Assembly (NCBI GenBank): GCA_001936135.1
Contig: CP012810.1
Span: forward strand, 3,658,001 to 3,722,000
Reading direction: 5' to 3'
From: Saccharomycopsis fibuligera x Saccharomycopsis cf. fibuligera
Taxonomy: Eukaryota > Ascomycota > Saccharomycetes > Ascoideales > Saccharomycopsidaceae
Length of the DNA: 64,000 nt
Both the position numbers and the translations under genes were made by a program. The notes under the pieces are model-generated. The model did no database searches. It was not told where the DNA came from and saw nothing but the letters and a program-made list of their open reading frames with translations. Of the stretch, positions 18,507 through 29,278 are shown one piece after another. Each line of letters begins with the position of its first letter. The first letter of the stretch is position 1.

Positions 18507-19124
18507 AACACTCTCAAATTGAGTGGGATTGACCAAACTGCGAGAACGGCGAGCCTTAGTGCGGCGAGGGCTGCTGGTAGCCTCTCTGCCGCGCGCCTTG
18601 CCGCAGAACACTGCGGGACACCCGCAAAGACAGCAAGAATCAATTAACAGCTCCACAAAAAGCTTAACGAAAAATGGACCAAAAGCTGTTTACAGTGCAA
18701 TGAACTGAGACTGTGACGTGATTTATAATGGTTTTATTATATGAATAATTTGTTATTTTTACTTATCACTTGATTTTTTTGCTTTGTTAGTTGTTGTTCT
18801 TTCATCTATTTTGTCTGTCATTTTGTGTTTTTCGTTGCTGTGTTCCGAAGCTCTCCAACGCTTTTCGCCGCCTTGTACTGCATTATGTTGCATGATTAGC
18901 CTAATACATTATTACCCGCACTTACTTCCGGGAAACAATAAAAGTAAGCGACTCTCCATGTTTTGTGCGATATTTATATTTAAGTTAACTTGTGTCTTTC
19001 GGTTTTTCTTCTCCTGGGCTTTTTTTTTTTTTTTTTTTTTTTTACTTTTTCTGTTTATATCTATTTTGACAGCTGTCTGCCTTATTACCCAGTATTTGCT
19101 AGTAGTTGCTCAGTACCCTTCACC
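18507..19124. other. intergenic with GC-rich patch and promoter poly(T)
   Basis: Just after the DPH5 stop lies CACTCTCAAATTGAGTG, a short hairpin. Then about 18535-18640 is strikingly GC-rich for this locus, with GCGAGAACGGCGAG and GCCGCGCGCCTTGCCGCAG, and no gene that I can name. Nearer the IDP-type gene, a run of 24 T (19020-19043) lies about 80 bp before the ATG and probably acts as a nucleosome-excluding promoter tract. Confidence 0.45.
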
Positions 19125-20462
19125 ATGGCTCAACAAAAGATTAAAGTCGCTAACCCAATCGTCGACCTCGACGGTGATGAGATGACCAGTATGTGTGCAA
19201 TTTTTTTCTGTGATTCATGACCAGTTTTTTCTACTGCCCACTTTCTTCATGATCCCCGTATTGTACCGTATACGCATAGACTAACCCATTTAGGAATTAT
19301 CTGGAAATTGATCAAAGACCTTTTGATCTTCCCATTCTTGGACATTGATTTGAAATACTACGATTTGGGTATTGAATACAGAGACCAAACCGATGACAAA
19401 GTCACCGTCGAATCTGCCGAAGCTATCAAGAAGTACGGTGTAGGTGTCAAGTGTGCCACCATCACTCCAGATGAAGCTAGAGTCAAGGAATTTAATTTGA
19501 AGAAAATGTGGCTTTCTCCAAATGGTACCATCAGAAACATCTTGGGCGGTACTGTCTTTAGAGAACCAATTGTCATCGAAAATATTCCAAGAATTGTCCC
19601 AGCATGGGAAAAACCAATTATCATTGGCAGACACGCTTTCGGTGATCAATACAAGGCTACTGACTTGGTTATTCCAGGTGCCGGTGAGTTGAAATTGGTT
19701 TACACCCCAGCTGACGGTTCTGAACCACAAGAAATCCCAGTTTACAAGTACAATGGTGCAGGTGTTGCTTTGGCTATGTACAACACCGATGAATCCATCA
19801 CTGCATTTGCTGAATCTTCTTTTAAATTGGCTTTGGACAGAAAATTGAACTTATTTTCCTCTACCAAAAATACCATCTTGAAAAAATACGATGGTAGATT
19901 TAAAGATATCTTTGAAAACTTATACGCTACCAAATACAAGGCTGCTTTTGACGAAGCTGGTATCTGGTACGAACATCGTTTGATTGATGATATGGTTGCT
20001 CAAATGATCAAATCTAAAGGTGGCTATATAATAGCTATGAAGAACTACGATGGTGATGTTCAATCTGACATTGTGGCCCAAGGTTTTGGTTCCTTGGGTT
20101 TGATGACTTCTGTGTTGATGACTCCAGATGGAAAAGCTTTTGAAGCTGAAGCCGCTCACGGTACTGTTACCAGACATTTTAGAAGACATCAACAAGGTGA
20201 AGAAACTTCCACCAACTCCATCGCATCTATCTTTGCCTGGACCAGAGGTCTTATCCAAAGAGGTAAGCTCGACAATACTCCAGAAGTCGTCAAGTTTGGT
20301 GAAACTTTGGAAAGAGCTACTATCGAAACCGTTTCCAAGGACGGCATCATGACTAAGGACTTGGCTTTGACTAGAGGTGAAACTGCCAGAAACTCTTACG
20401 TTACCACCGAAGAATTTATCCAAGCTGTTGCCAAGAGATTGCACAACGAATTGGGTTTCTAA
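19125..20462 (+). CDS. IDP2: IDP2-type cytosolic NADP-dependent isocitrate dehydrogenase (one intron)
   Basis: Exons are 19125-19188 and 19294-20462, giving 410 residues. The 105-nt intron has a perfect GTATGT donor, a GACTAAC branch site near 19279 and a TAG acceptor. It splits an Arg codon in [15 protein letters not shown], the conserved substrate-binding start of the family. Other marks are [91 protein letters not shown] and [14 protein letters not shown]. The enzyme oxidises isocitrate to 2-oxoglutarate and makes NADPH. The N-terminus lacks a mitochondrial leader and the C-terminus (NELGF) lacks a peroxisomal signal, so cytosol is expected. Codon use is strongly biased (TTG, GGT, AGA; no CTG), indicating high expression. 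Confidence 0.95.
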
Positions 20463-21222
20463 GCTAACTTTTTTCTGGCTGTAGTATGTATGTGGGTATC
20501 TACACTATTCTTTCATATTAGTAATTTAAAGTTATATTTTCATTTTTTGACGTTATGTGACTTTGTTGTTCGGCTTTCAATGTCGACGATGTCAACAATA
20601 AGTCAGACGAAATCATGACTGCAGTCATATTGTAAGTTCCGGGCACGCAAAAGAATGCTTCCGAGACGGCATAATCTTGCATTGGTACCTCCGGCTTGGC
20701 GTGTGATGTGATTCTCCGGGCCAATGAGCTGCTGGAGCAGTGTCAGCACTGACGCAAAAACATGTATAAAATTGCGAGCGGATCTTTACGAACTTTGGGA
20801 TTTTCCGTGGGGGGGGGGGGGGGGGGGGAGGTGCAGTACGGTAAAGTGGTGTGGATCGGTAAGCATGTTAACATGAGCAATTCCTCAAATAACTTGAATT
20901 TATCTGTGCATGGATCTATTAAGATATGAATCAAGTCTAGAAACAACAAAAACAAAAAAAAAAAAAAAAAAAAAGAAAAAATAAATTATTGAGTAAAAGA
21001 ATAAAACTGCAAAAAAAGAGCTGATGAAAATTATAAAGAAAAGAGGAGCTTAAAAATTCTGGAAATATGGGAAACCTTTGAATCCTTAAACTATTAATCC
21101 AAAACCTGTTATTTATGATGAAATGAATATAGCGCTACATTAGCAAATTACATATGCTTTCCATAGCCGACAATTATATCACGTACAATCCAGTAACTTT
21201 AGCTATCGTTCTGACTCACCAG
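20463..21222. other. convergent intergenic region with G20 and A21 tracts
   Basis: The region lies between two genes that end facing each other. It contains a 20-base G run (20809-20828) and a 21-base A run (20954-20974). The part at 20520-20760 is less AT-rich and has two overlapping minus-strand open frames without a convincing start. I do not call a gene there. Confidence 0.45.
20809..20828 (+). repeat. homopolymer G20
   Basis: Twenty consecutive G residues in an otherwise AT-rich intergenic region. Such a run can form G-quadruplex structure and is prone to length change. Confidence 0.9.
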
Positions 21223-21877
21223 CTAGTCAAGTCTCTCTTCAATTGACCAAACCTGCAGGTAATTTTTCTTCCCTTTAGTCTCCGGCACAACTTTCCAAAT
21301 CAAAACAAACGTCGCTGCACAAGTAACAGCAAATAATGCAAACACATACCCACCGATCCACTTATTAAGTACCGGAAACAAGTATCCCACCAAAAATGTA
21401 GCAAGCCAATTCAACACAGTGCCGACACTTTGAGCTACTGAAGCTGCTGGCAATTGGGTCACTTCAGAAATCAAGAGGAACGGAATTGGGCCTAATCCAA
21501 TTGCAAAAGCACAGATATAAGTGAATATGGCCACAACCGTGAGGATTGAGTAGCTGTTGAGGATTCCTAGAGATACGAGAACCAGTGCGCCTCCCATTAT
21601 TGTGGTGGAGTAAAGCAAGAGTGGTTTACGACCTAATTTGTCCACTATTGTGGCGCTTAGGAAAGTGACGGCGACATTAAGGATAGAGATGAAACAGTTT
21701 AGCAATACGGCGTAGTTTGGTAATAGAGCAGAAAGCACCGAGACTCCGTAGAAGATGATGGAGTTTATGCCGCAGAACTGCTGGCCAACCATGATTATTG
21801 TGACCACTAATTTGGAGTTAAAGTATTCTGAGCTGATCAAGTAGTCCCATATTGACACTTGCTGATGGTTGGTAAAC

Positions 21878-21932
<55 letters not shown>

Positions 21933-22926
21933 GATTATCGAGCAAACCAGCAGTTTCCAACTCTGGGTCAACAGATAATGTGTTTTCGTTCGATTGAGTA
22001 GTGCCAACAACTGCTGCACTTTTCCCAGTGATTTCTGAGATCCACTCGTTGATTTCATTATTGATATCTTCCTCAGACAGTAAGTCACTATTTCTTAGCT
22101 GGCTCAAATTATTTCTAGCCTTTGCAATCTTATTCTTTTTTACCAACCATTTGGGACTTTCATTGATAAAGAGCAACCCTATAATATTTACCGCAGCTAC
22201 AAGAAAACCAGTAAATAACAAGTATCGCCACTGCTGGCTATTAGCGAAACGGATGGCAAGCAATTGCGTAGACAAGATCCCTATATTGATAGAGAATTGA
22301 TTCAAACTTCCCAAAAATCCTTTCTTCTCATTTGTGGCAATCTCACTAATTAGCAATGGCGTGTTAACGATACTTGTTCCGGCACCTAAACCAGAAAAGA
22401 ATCTGCCAGTAGCTAATGCATTTTTGGAGTTGGCTAGTGTTTCGATAAGCGACCCCACTAGAAAGAACGAGACATTGACAAAGCTGGCATTGCGACGGCC
22501 CAAAGCATCACTTAGGAGACTGGAGATTGAAGAGCCAAGCAAGCCGCCAATTGAAAGAATTGATGTCACTAGGCCAATATCTGCTTCATTGAGCTCGATA
22601 CACTGCTTGTACCCATGTTGGCCAAACCAAGTGTCCTCGTAATCGGGTGTAGGACCCTCAATTAACTTCCTACAGGAAAGAACAGCTTCTGGGGCGTTTA
22701 ACTCAGCCTGGTTGTTTTAAATTGTTAGCTATTATTACTCATTTAGTTTATCATATCGCGTAATGTCAACCCATCAAGTTCGCGATTGGATGACTGATTG
22801 ATTGATTGTAGTTGATCTAACACTCACCATATGGTAGCCGTACTGGACACTACTCAAACAGGCCACAAGAGTAGACAAGGCAAGTTGACGAGTCCACGAA
22901 GAAGCTTTCTGGCTGCGTTGTGGCAT
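21223..22926 (-). CDS. sugar-porter family transporter (YBR241C/VPS73-like), one intron
   Basis: Exon 1 is 22926-22828 (33 codons) and exon 2 is 22707-21223, giving 527 residues. The 120-nt intron has a GTGAGT donor, an AGCTAAC branch site and a CAG acceptor. Without the exon the frame lacks any ATG at its 5' end. Splicing joins SSVQYGYHM to AELNAPEAVLSCRK, the first-helix signature of the YBR241C/Vps73 branch of the major facilitator superfamily (from memory, YBR241C has QYGYHIAELNAPQ there). Further family marks are SDALGRRNASF, FFSGLGAGTSIVNTPLLISE, INESPKWLVKKNK, GQQFCGINSIIFYG, DKLGRKPLLL and VPETKGKKN. Twelve spans are expected. The central cytoplasmic loop carries a run of 19 Gln. Substrate is unknown; S. 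cerevisiae relatives localise to the vacuole. It shares a 321-bp divergent promoter with the epimerase gene. Confidence 0.9.
21877..21933 (-). repeat. polyglutamine-coding trinucleotide repeat (19 Gln)
   Basis: Eighteen CAA codons and one CAG run uninterrupted inside the central loop of the transporter gene. A pure CAA run is likely to vary in length between strains. Confidence 0.9.
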
Positions 22927-23247
22927 TTTGCTTTAGTTGTTATTTCAAATATGATGGTATATCATCAATATATAGACACACATATACATATATGTAGACA
23001 TCAATTGCTAATATAAACAAGATAAACAGAAGACAGCCATAGCTTGTTTCTGTTTTGTTTGTCTCATCGCACGGATGAGCTGGCGCTTAGTCAGCAATTG
23101 TTCCTGATGTCTCCTGACATATTTAGTGCTTTACTCGGAGTGTAGGGCCATTTTGATAGCAACTAAACACATGAGCTTATTGCAATACTCAATTACGCCG
23201 TTGACTCATTCTCCATTGAGTAGCATAAATAATTACAATAACTCCAA
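22927..23247. promoter_or_regulatory. shared divergent promoter of the transporter and NAXE-type genes
   Basis: This 321-bp gap separates two ATGs pointing away from each other. TATATA-rich DNA lies at about 22955-22996, near the transporter start. No further motif is firm. Confidence 0.45.
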
Positions 23248-24064
23248 ATGTCATTCAAAGTGTTAGCCAGCAAGGCCGCTGCCGCCCTCGACAAGGAACT
23301 CATGACCAGTGGCGGTTTCACCTTGGACCAATTGGTATGTTTACCACCCAAGTCTTGCCCTCGACAGGCAGCTATAAGACACTAAGCAAAGTACTAACTA
23401 GAGACAGATGGAACTTGCTGGATTGAGTGTTGCCCAGGCTGTTTACAAATCATACCCACCAACTACTCACAAGAACGTTGTTATTCTTTCAGGACCAGGC
23501 AACAATGGCGGTGACGGGTTAGTCGCAGCTCGCCATTTAAAGCTCCTTGGCTACTCGCCTCAAGTTTTCTATTTCATCAAGTCTTCTAAATTCGAGCACT
23601 TGGAAACTCAGTTGCACAGTTTCAGAATCCCACTATTCAACTCGGTTGATGAAGCTGACCCCGTGAGCAAAGTCAGATCATTAGTCAATGGTGCAGACTC
23701 GGTTGTGGATTCGCTCTTTGGTTTTTCTTTCCACCCACCATTGAGACCGCCATACGATGATATCATCAAGCTCCTTAATGCTAGCGGTAAACCAGTAATT
23801 TCAGTTGACATGCCTACCGGATGGGACGTTGACAGCGGACCAAACAGCGAGAAGATCCCAGCAAAGGACCAAGTGTTGCTGCCTTCGGTATTAGTCTCGC
23901 TTACTGCGCCAAAGCCAGGCAGCAAGCATTTCAACGGCCAGCATTATTTGGGCGGGCGGTTCATTAGCACCAGCATTGCGGAAAAGTACCGCTTTGACGT
24001 ACCGGAGTACCCCGACTTGGACCAGGTGGTGCTCTTGAACGACTCTTTACACCAGAATATTTAA
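23248..24064 (+). CDS. NNR1: NAD(P)HX epimerase (NAXE/YNL200C family), one intron
   Basis: Exon 1 is 23248-23334 (29 codons) and exon 2 is 23408-24064, giving 247 residues. The 73-nt intron has GTATGT, a perfect TACTAAC at 23392-23398 and a CAG acceptor only nine bases later. The joined N-terminus (VLASKAAAALDKELM, GGFTLDQL, MELAGLSVAQAV) matches the YjeF_N family. Core marks are VVILSGPGNNGGDGLVAARH, GADSVVDSLFGFSF, SVDMPTGWDVDSG and PDVL-type VLLPSVLVSLTAPKPGSKHF. The enzyme interconverts the R and S epimers of hydrated NAD(P)H so the partner dehydratase can repair them. Length equals the S. cerevisiae homologue within a residue or two. No targeting peptide is evident. Confidence 0.95.
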
Positions 24065-24481
24065 CCAAACAAGATTGGTAGTTATGTGTTTATGTAGTTC
24101 TAACGTGTCTTGTTGTTTTGCGTTGTTGTGGATGCTTGTAGTTTATACATTGTAAGTAATGAGATGCTCATCGCCACGCAACTCAGTCGGGTAATTCAGG
24201 GTTAAGGCAAGTGACGCGAAGCTAGAAAAACAAAACGGCGACGCCAATTAATATCAACAACAGCGGCAGAGGAAGCGAAGCCCAAGAGTGCAAGCGCTGG
24301 ATCGCAACAGACAGCAACCGAAACAAGAAGTTACTGTGGTGAGAAGCACGTCAGGGATAGAAAGAAATCACTGTTATTATTCTTATATTTCTAAGGGGAC
24401 CGCTCCAACAGACTAGCTGAACGCCCCTCCGACAATAAACATCTTCGCTCCATCTCATCGCCAAAAACCCCCTTTTAGCAA
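24065..24481. promoter_or_regulatory. PSY2 upstream region
   Basis: This 417-bp gap has a GC-richer segment at about 24205-24345 (with GACGCGAAGC and GGCGACGCC) and no recognised coding sequence. It separates two tandem plus-strand genes. Confidence 0.35.
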
Positions 24482-27400
24482 ATGGAGGTGTTTTCATACA
24501 ACATCGACGCGCAGGACAGCTCATTTGACGCTGAGTTGGCAGAGATATTCAAAGAGATCAATGACAAACAGATACCCAAGCGCGTCAAAATATATTACTT
24601 GGTCGACGAGTACTGGAAGGACCAGGGCACCGGGTACTGTGTTGGCGCCATCGAGGACAACTCCAAAGCGTTTCTTGTGGTGGAAAATGAAAAAAAAGAG
24701 AATGATATCTTGCTCAAAAATAGAATCCAGGGCAACACGCAGTATCAGAAGCAGCAAGACACCTTAATTGTGTGGACTGACATCAATGGCGTCGATATTG
24801 CCTTGTCGTTTCAGGAGCCAGAAGGTTGTGCTTTGGTGTGTGAGTTTATCGTGCAAGTGCAGAGGTTTTTGGAAAACAAGATCAGCTTAGTGGCAGTATT
24901 GTCTAATGATGAAAGTGGTGTCACTGAAATAATTTGCGGGCCAATAGAGTATCCCTCCAACCCATCAATGGACTTTGAAAACTTGTGCTATATTTTTAAT
25001 GTTTTGCAAATAAATTCAAACTCACTTGCTGGCCGTTCAGAGATTTCCAAGTTCTTGAATGTTAACAAACAGTTTATTGCAGGCTTAATTGACGTATTTA
25101 ATGAATCAGAAAAGACACATAACCTAAGGAATTTGCACAAGCTATGTTCCATCATCAAAGCCCTTATATTGTACAATGAAAACCCCATAATAGACTTGTT
25201 GTTCAACGATGAAGGTCATTTTTTCAATATCATTGGCATCTTAGAATACGATCCTGAATACCCAACATACAAATCCAAGTTTAGAAATTTTTTGCAAAAC
25301 GAATCTAAATTCAAAGAAATTATCCCTGTAGAAGATGTGGAAATGAAAAAATTCATTATCGCTACTTTCAATCTTCAGTTTTTAAAAGACGTGGTACTTG
25401 CTAGACTTTTAGATGATTCGACTTACAACTCAATATCCACACTTATTTACTTCAATCAAGTGGAGATCATCAATTACTTACAAGATAATAAAGAGTTTTT
25501 AATCAAACTTTTCAACATATACTCTCCAAGAAAGTCATCAAACGAACCAAATAACGACAATTTAAAGAACAGCATCGAAATAAAAAGAGACGGTGTGAAG
25601 ATGGTGCATCAATACGTGCTTATTGCGAAATCTTTACAGCCCAACCAGAGGTCTGAATTTTTCAAAACGCTTGTTAGTCGAGGTCTTTTTAAAATGATAA
25701 AGTTTGCATTGAAGGACACAGAAGTCAGCATTCGAGTACTTGGCACTGAACTTATTGTGTCAATAATAGAGCATGACGCGTTGTTGATTAATGGAATTGG
25801 CGATAAGAGTATCTTAAGTGATGATGAAGAAGACACCGATTTTGATATTGTTGATTATGATAGTATAGTCAACATCAACAATATTGAGAGTGGGAAAGGC
25901 GATGACGACGAAACAATGTTGAAAAATAAACATAATCCTGGTGGCCGAAGAGCGATTGATGCTCTTGGACTATCCGAGGTTGAAGATAATGACGAAGCCT
26001 ACAAGAAACGTAAAATAGACGAGCATAAATCTTTGAATATCCCAAGCCCAGAAAGAAACAATAATAGCAATAGCAATACAGTTCAAGATGCAAGACTGAA
26101 ATTTGTTGAAAAACAGGAAGAGAATAAAGATAAATTGTCTGGTAAGAGGATCTCAGTTGTCAATCGGCTTAAAGAGAGCCTTCAAAATAAAAGAAATGCA
26201 AAAACTGATACAAATGGCGCTGTAACCCTGACACTTATGCCATCATCATCCTCATCATCGTCGTCATCATCAAATGACATGAGCTTGTTGCTCATTCTAA
26301 CAGATTTGCTAATTGCTGAAGAAAACCAAGGTCTTAAAACTCAAGCATTTGAAGCAATTAAAGCACTTTTGGACCCAACAAGTACTAGTATTAATATTGA
26401 CAGAACCACCAGTAAAAACCTTGTTGCCAAAACCGATGATTATATCAACAATTTTTACAGTAAAGTAGCACCACTTTTATTCTCCCCCATTAGCGAGTTG
26501 CTTGACAAGAAAGAAATATTTCAAGTGCCACGTTACAACTACATGCTATATAATCATTTATGCGATTTGATAATTTTTTGCGCTAAGGAACATCGAATCA
26601 AAGCAAGATCATTTTTCTTAGAAAATCATATCTTAAGAGGAGTAGTTGGGCTTCAAGAAGGCCAGCTTTTTAGAAAACAGCTCCAAATTGCATCAGTGAG
26701 ATGTATCAAGAATTTGATATTGCTTAATGACGAATACTATACTCGCAATATCATCACCAATAATTTACTCAAGCCATCATTCATGTTATTAGTGCTGACA
26801 AACGGCAAGACAAACTTGGTCAACTCAACCGTGCTTGACTTGTTGGATATTATAATTGTGGGAAATCAAGAAAATCTTGATCGGGTTAATTTCAAATTAC
26901 TAGCGCAATATATCTTTAACAATTTTCAAAATATATTGGTGGAGATTAGTCATTATTGTAATAGCGGGAGGGCAATTATGGAAATTTGCCGTGGGTATGC
27001 TAAAAGGCAACAACATCAACTGCAACAGCAAAGGCAACAGTCAAGCATTGGTCTTCTTAGAGATGGCAGTAATGACGCCGAAAAAAAAGGTAAAACTATC
27101 AAACGTAAGATTTCGTTGACCAGTATCAGGTTCAAGTCCTCGCATCATAAAAAGATTAGCAAAAGAGAAGACGGAGAAGACGGAGAAGAGCAAGAGCAAG
27201 AGCAAGAGCAAGAGCAAGAACGAGAAAATGATGATGAAGTTCTAAGTGATGATGATCAAGAGAACTTTAATGCCTCTGTTGAGAAACTCGAACTGACTAA
27301 TACCGCTAATGAGGACAGTAGTAGACAGAGAATGAATGATAGTATTAATCATGATGATCTCTGTACTAATGATGCCAATAGCAACAATCATACCCATAAT

Positions 27401-28345
27401 AATACGAAAAATAATGCGAATAATGAAAATAGCAATGATGATAATCATGAGTTGGATGAAGATATTGAAATGACAATATCACCATTGAGACCTGAAGAAG
27501 AAGATCCTAGGTTGCAAAAGCTTAGAGAACTGAGACTGATTTCTAAATTTAAAGTGAATTTGGCGGGAAAGCTCTCATCATCTTTGAATTCATTGTCATC
27601 AGGAGTTGGTGATGAGGGGCATGGCCAAGGTGGATCGACAATAAGTATAAATGGAGAAATGCAACAACAGCAGGGCCAGAGTAATAATCATGAAAGATCT
27701 GAAGCATCAGCTTTTGGACGTGAAGAGACTTCACAAAGCAATCAACAGTCAATCATTGAGCATAGAGATACGAAAAATGATGATGACTCTCACAATGCCA
27801 CCAACAGTACCAGAAGCAATATCGACAACACTACCAACACTAATGCAAATGCAAATGAAAAGGCAAACGAGAATGAAAATGCAGATACAGATACAAATGC
27901 CGATGCTAATGAAAATGTCGAAATCTCAAACGAGAAACTAGCAGAATCTAAACTATTTAAAGAACTTTTCAGCAACGAAGGTCTTGACAATTACTATCAG
28001 CAATCCAAAAGCAAAGTCAGCATAGATGAAATTGAGGAGAAAATTTCCTTAGTTTTGGAAAACGTCACTTCAAAAACGACATCAGTAGCAGCCAATGAAA
28101 CTAAAAACGAGTACGTGCGTAATAATAATAATAATAATAAGAATGACGATTCTCATTCAGTTGAGTCTAATGGTAGTAATGGGTCTAATGGAAGTAATGG
28201 TAGCACTGATAGTGATGACAGTGGAAACGGTAATGACCATGGTACGATTGATGGGGAAGAAATTAAAGGAACGCGGAAGTTTTCATTGAAGGAAAAATTT
28301 GGCAAAAAGTTTAATGGTCTCAAGTTTCGTAACGAGAAGAAGTAA
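24482..28345 (+). CDS. PSY2: PSY2, regulatory subunit 3 of protein phosphatase 4 (SMEK family)
   Basis: This is a 1287-residue protein. The N-terminus is an EVH1-like domain: RVKIYYLVDEYWKDQGTGYC, QDTLIVWTDINGVDIALSF, QEPEGCALVCEFIVQVQRF. It is followed by the SMK-1 domain and armadillo-like repeats (NLRNLHKLCSIIKALILYN, KFIIATFNLQFLKDVVLARL, YFNQVEIINYL, NYMLYNHLCDLIIFCAKEH, NSTVLDLLDII). Psy2 with Psy4 directs the phosphatase Pph3 to targets such as phospho-H2A and Rad53 during checkpoint recovery. From about residue 860 the protein becomes a very long disordered tail with EQ, NAN/NEN and SNGSNG repeats and ends in basic KEKFGKKFNGLKFRNEKK. This makes it much longer than the 858-residue S. 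cerevisiae protein. Ser- and Asn-rich insertions also interrupt the middle. Confidence 0.92.
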   Translation: MEVFSYNIDAQDSSFDAELAEIFKEINDKQIPKRVKIYYLVDEYWKDQGTGYCVGAIEDNSKAFLVVENEKKENDILLKNRIQGNTQYQKQQDTLIVWTDINGVDIALSFQEPEGCALVCEFIVQVQRFLENKISLVAVLSNDESGVTEIICGPIEYPSNPSMDFENLCYIFNVLQINSNSLAGRSEISKFLNVNKQFIAGLIDVFNESEKTHNLRNLHKLCSIIKALILYNENPIIDLLFNDEGHFFNIIGILEYDPEYPTYKSKFRNFLQNESKFKEIIPVEDVEMKKFIIATFNLQFLKDVVLARLLDDSTYNSISTLIYFNQVEIINYLQDNKEFLIKLFNIYSPRKSSNEPNNDNLKNSIEIKRDGVKMVHQYVLIAKSLQPNQRSEFFKTLVSRGLFKMIKFALKDTEVSIRVLGTELIVSIIEHDALLINGIGDKSILSDDEEDTDFDIVDYDSIVNINNIESGKGDDDETMLKNKHNPGGRRAIDALGLSEVEDNDEAYKKRKIDEHKSLNIPSPERNNNSNSNTVQDARLKFVEKQEENKDKLSGKRISVVNRLKESLQNKRNAKTDTNGAVTLTLMPSSSSSSSSSSNDMSLLLILTDLLIAEENQGLKTQAFEAIKALLDPTSTSINIDRTTSKNLVAKTDDYINNFYSKVAPLLFSPISELLDKKEIFQVPRYNYMLYNHLCDLIIFCAKEHRIKARSFFLENHILRGVVGLQEGQLFRKQLQIASVRCIKNLILLNDEYYTRNIITNNLLKPSFMLLVLTNGKTNLVNSTVLDLLDIIIVGNQENLDRVNFKLLAQYIFNNFQNILVEISHYCNSGRAIMEICRGYAKRQQHQLQQQRQQSSIGLLRDGSNDAEKKGKTIKRKISLTSIRFKSSHHKKISKREDGEDGEEQEQEQEQEQERENDDEVLSDDDQENFNASVEKLELTNTANEDSSRQRMNDSINHDDLCTNDANSNNHTHNNTKNNANNENSNDDNHELDEDIEMTISPLRPEEEDPRLQKLRELRLISKFKVNLAGKLSSSLNSLSSGVGDEGHGQGGSTISINGEMQQQQGQSNNHERSEASAFGREETSQSNQQSIIEHRDTKNDDDSHNATNSTRSNIDNTTNTNANANEKANENENADTDTNADANENVEISNEKLAESKLFKELFSNEGLDNYYQQSKSKVSIDEIEEKISLVLENVTSKTTSVAANETKNEYVRNNNNNNKNDDSHSVESNGSNGSNGSNGSTDSDDSGNGNDHGTIDGEEIKGTRKFSLKEKFGKKFNGLKFRNEKK

Positions 28346-28839
28346 TTACGATGGATTATGCTTGAGAAAAAAATTTTTTTTTTCTCTTTATTGTATTTTT
28401 TAGTTTTTTGAATGTTGGATTACGATCATATCATGACGTTATGATTAGATTTGTTGGCTTACTTTTTTTTTTTTCTTTGTACCTTATGTTTGTTTTCTTT
28501 GCTTTTTTAATTTTTTTTTATTTCTTCACAAGTAACAAACCTACATTATTTGTTACCTATTTACGAGTTATGAATTTGTTTGATGTGGTTTTATTTTTTT
28601 ATTTCTATGACTTTTCATTCTATTTTAATTTTTTTTTTTCTATTTTTTATTTTTTGTTTTATTTTATTGCTAAAAATATTCATTTTTATTTGCTTCATTT
28701 TAATTTTGCTGCTTCTAGATTGTGTATCATAAAAATGTCATGTATATTATGTTTTTTTTTTTTTTTTTTTGTCTTTCATAATTAGTTTCTTTATTCAAAA
28801 TTTATGATAGTAACTGTTTTGAGGATTCTTTAAATTCTT
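28346..28839. other. T-rich convergent intergenic region
   Basis: This region is strongly T-rich on the plus strand, with many runs of 8-18 T. It lies between the end of PSY2 and the end of the small minus-strand gene proposed at 28840. Open frames here are low-complexity Phe/Tyr/Leu strings and are rejected. Confidence 0.5.
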
Positions 28840-29108
28840 CTACCAGGCTTTCTTAATCTCAGCATTGTCTGGGTCTGCACTCACAGCCACAAATTTACCA
28901 GAGTAATTATAATCATCATTAGCAGTCAAATTTGGCAAAATACAGCAGCGCTGAAAAACCCCCAAACCGTCTTTAGACCTGCTATGAGAGAATATATGGT
29001 CCGCAGTACGTACAAAAGGATGATTGCTGCTTTACTGTGCCAAAATTGCAGTTATATACACACAAATCACAATGCAATAAAAGAAACTTACATCTTTTGC
29101 GGTAACAT
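28840..29108 (-). CDS. small spliced gene, about 67 residues, unrecognised
   Basis: The second exon (about 29026-28840) reads like real protein with ordinary codon use: NHPFVRTADHIFSHSRSKDG, LGVFQRCCILPN, NDDYNYSGKFVAVSADPDN, then AEIKKAW and TAG. It has no ATG of its own near its start and meets a stop just upstream. A short first exon at 29108-29092 (ATG, MLPQK and two bases) ends at a good GTAAGT donor, and splicing to the CAG at 29027-29029 keeps the frame (67 residues). An alternative acceptor three bases upstream adds one Ser. The 65-nt intron lacks a perfect TACTAAC; TATAAC is the best candidate. No membrane span or signal peptide is seen. I do not recognise the family. It sits 170 bp downstream of the SPS19-type stop on the same strand. 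Confidence 0.55.
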
Positions 29109-29278
29109 AGCAAACGCTAAGCAGATTGCATTATCGTATCAGGTACAACTCATCAAGAGCAATAAAATAACTAATCACTGATCTCTAAACGCTAAAATGC
29201 AACAAATGCAAAAAAATAAACACATACACAAAAAAATACCCTTTCTTTTTGAGTCTCGAATTTTTGACCATTAAAAGC

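Noticed and set aside
18081-18656. 191-codon frame antisense to DPH5
   Set aside because: It is the shadow of the conserved DPH5 gene on the other strand.
20518-20760. Two overlapping minus-strand open frames after the IDP2-type gene
   Set aside because: Both frames stay open mainly because the DNA is less AT-rich there. Neither has a suitable ATG or a recognised motif.
28408-28785. 125-codon Phe-rich open frame after PSY2
   Set aside because: It is translation of a T-rich tract, with no real protein features.
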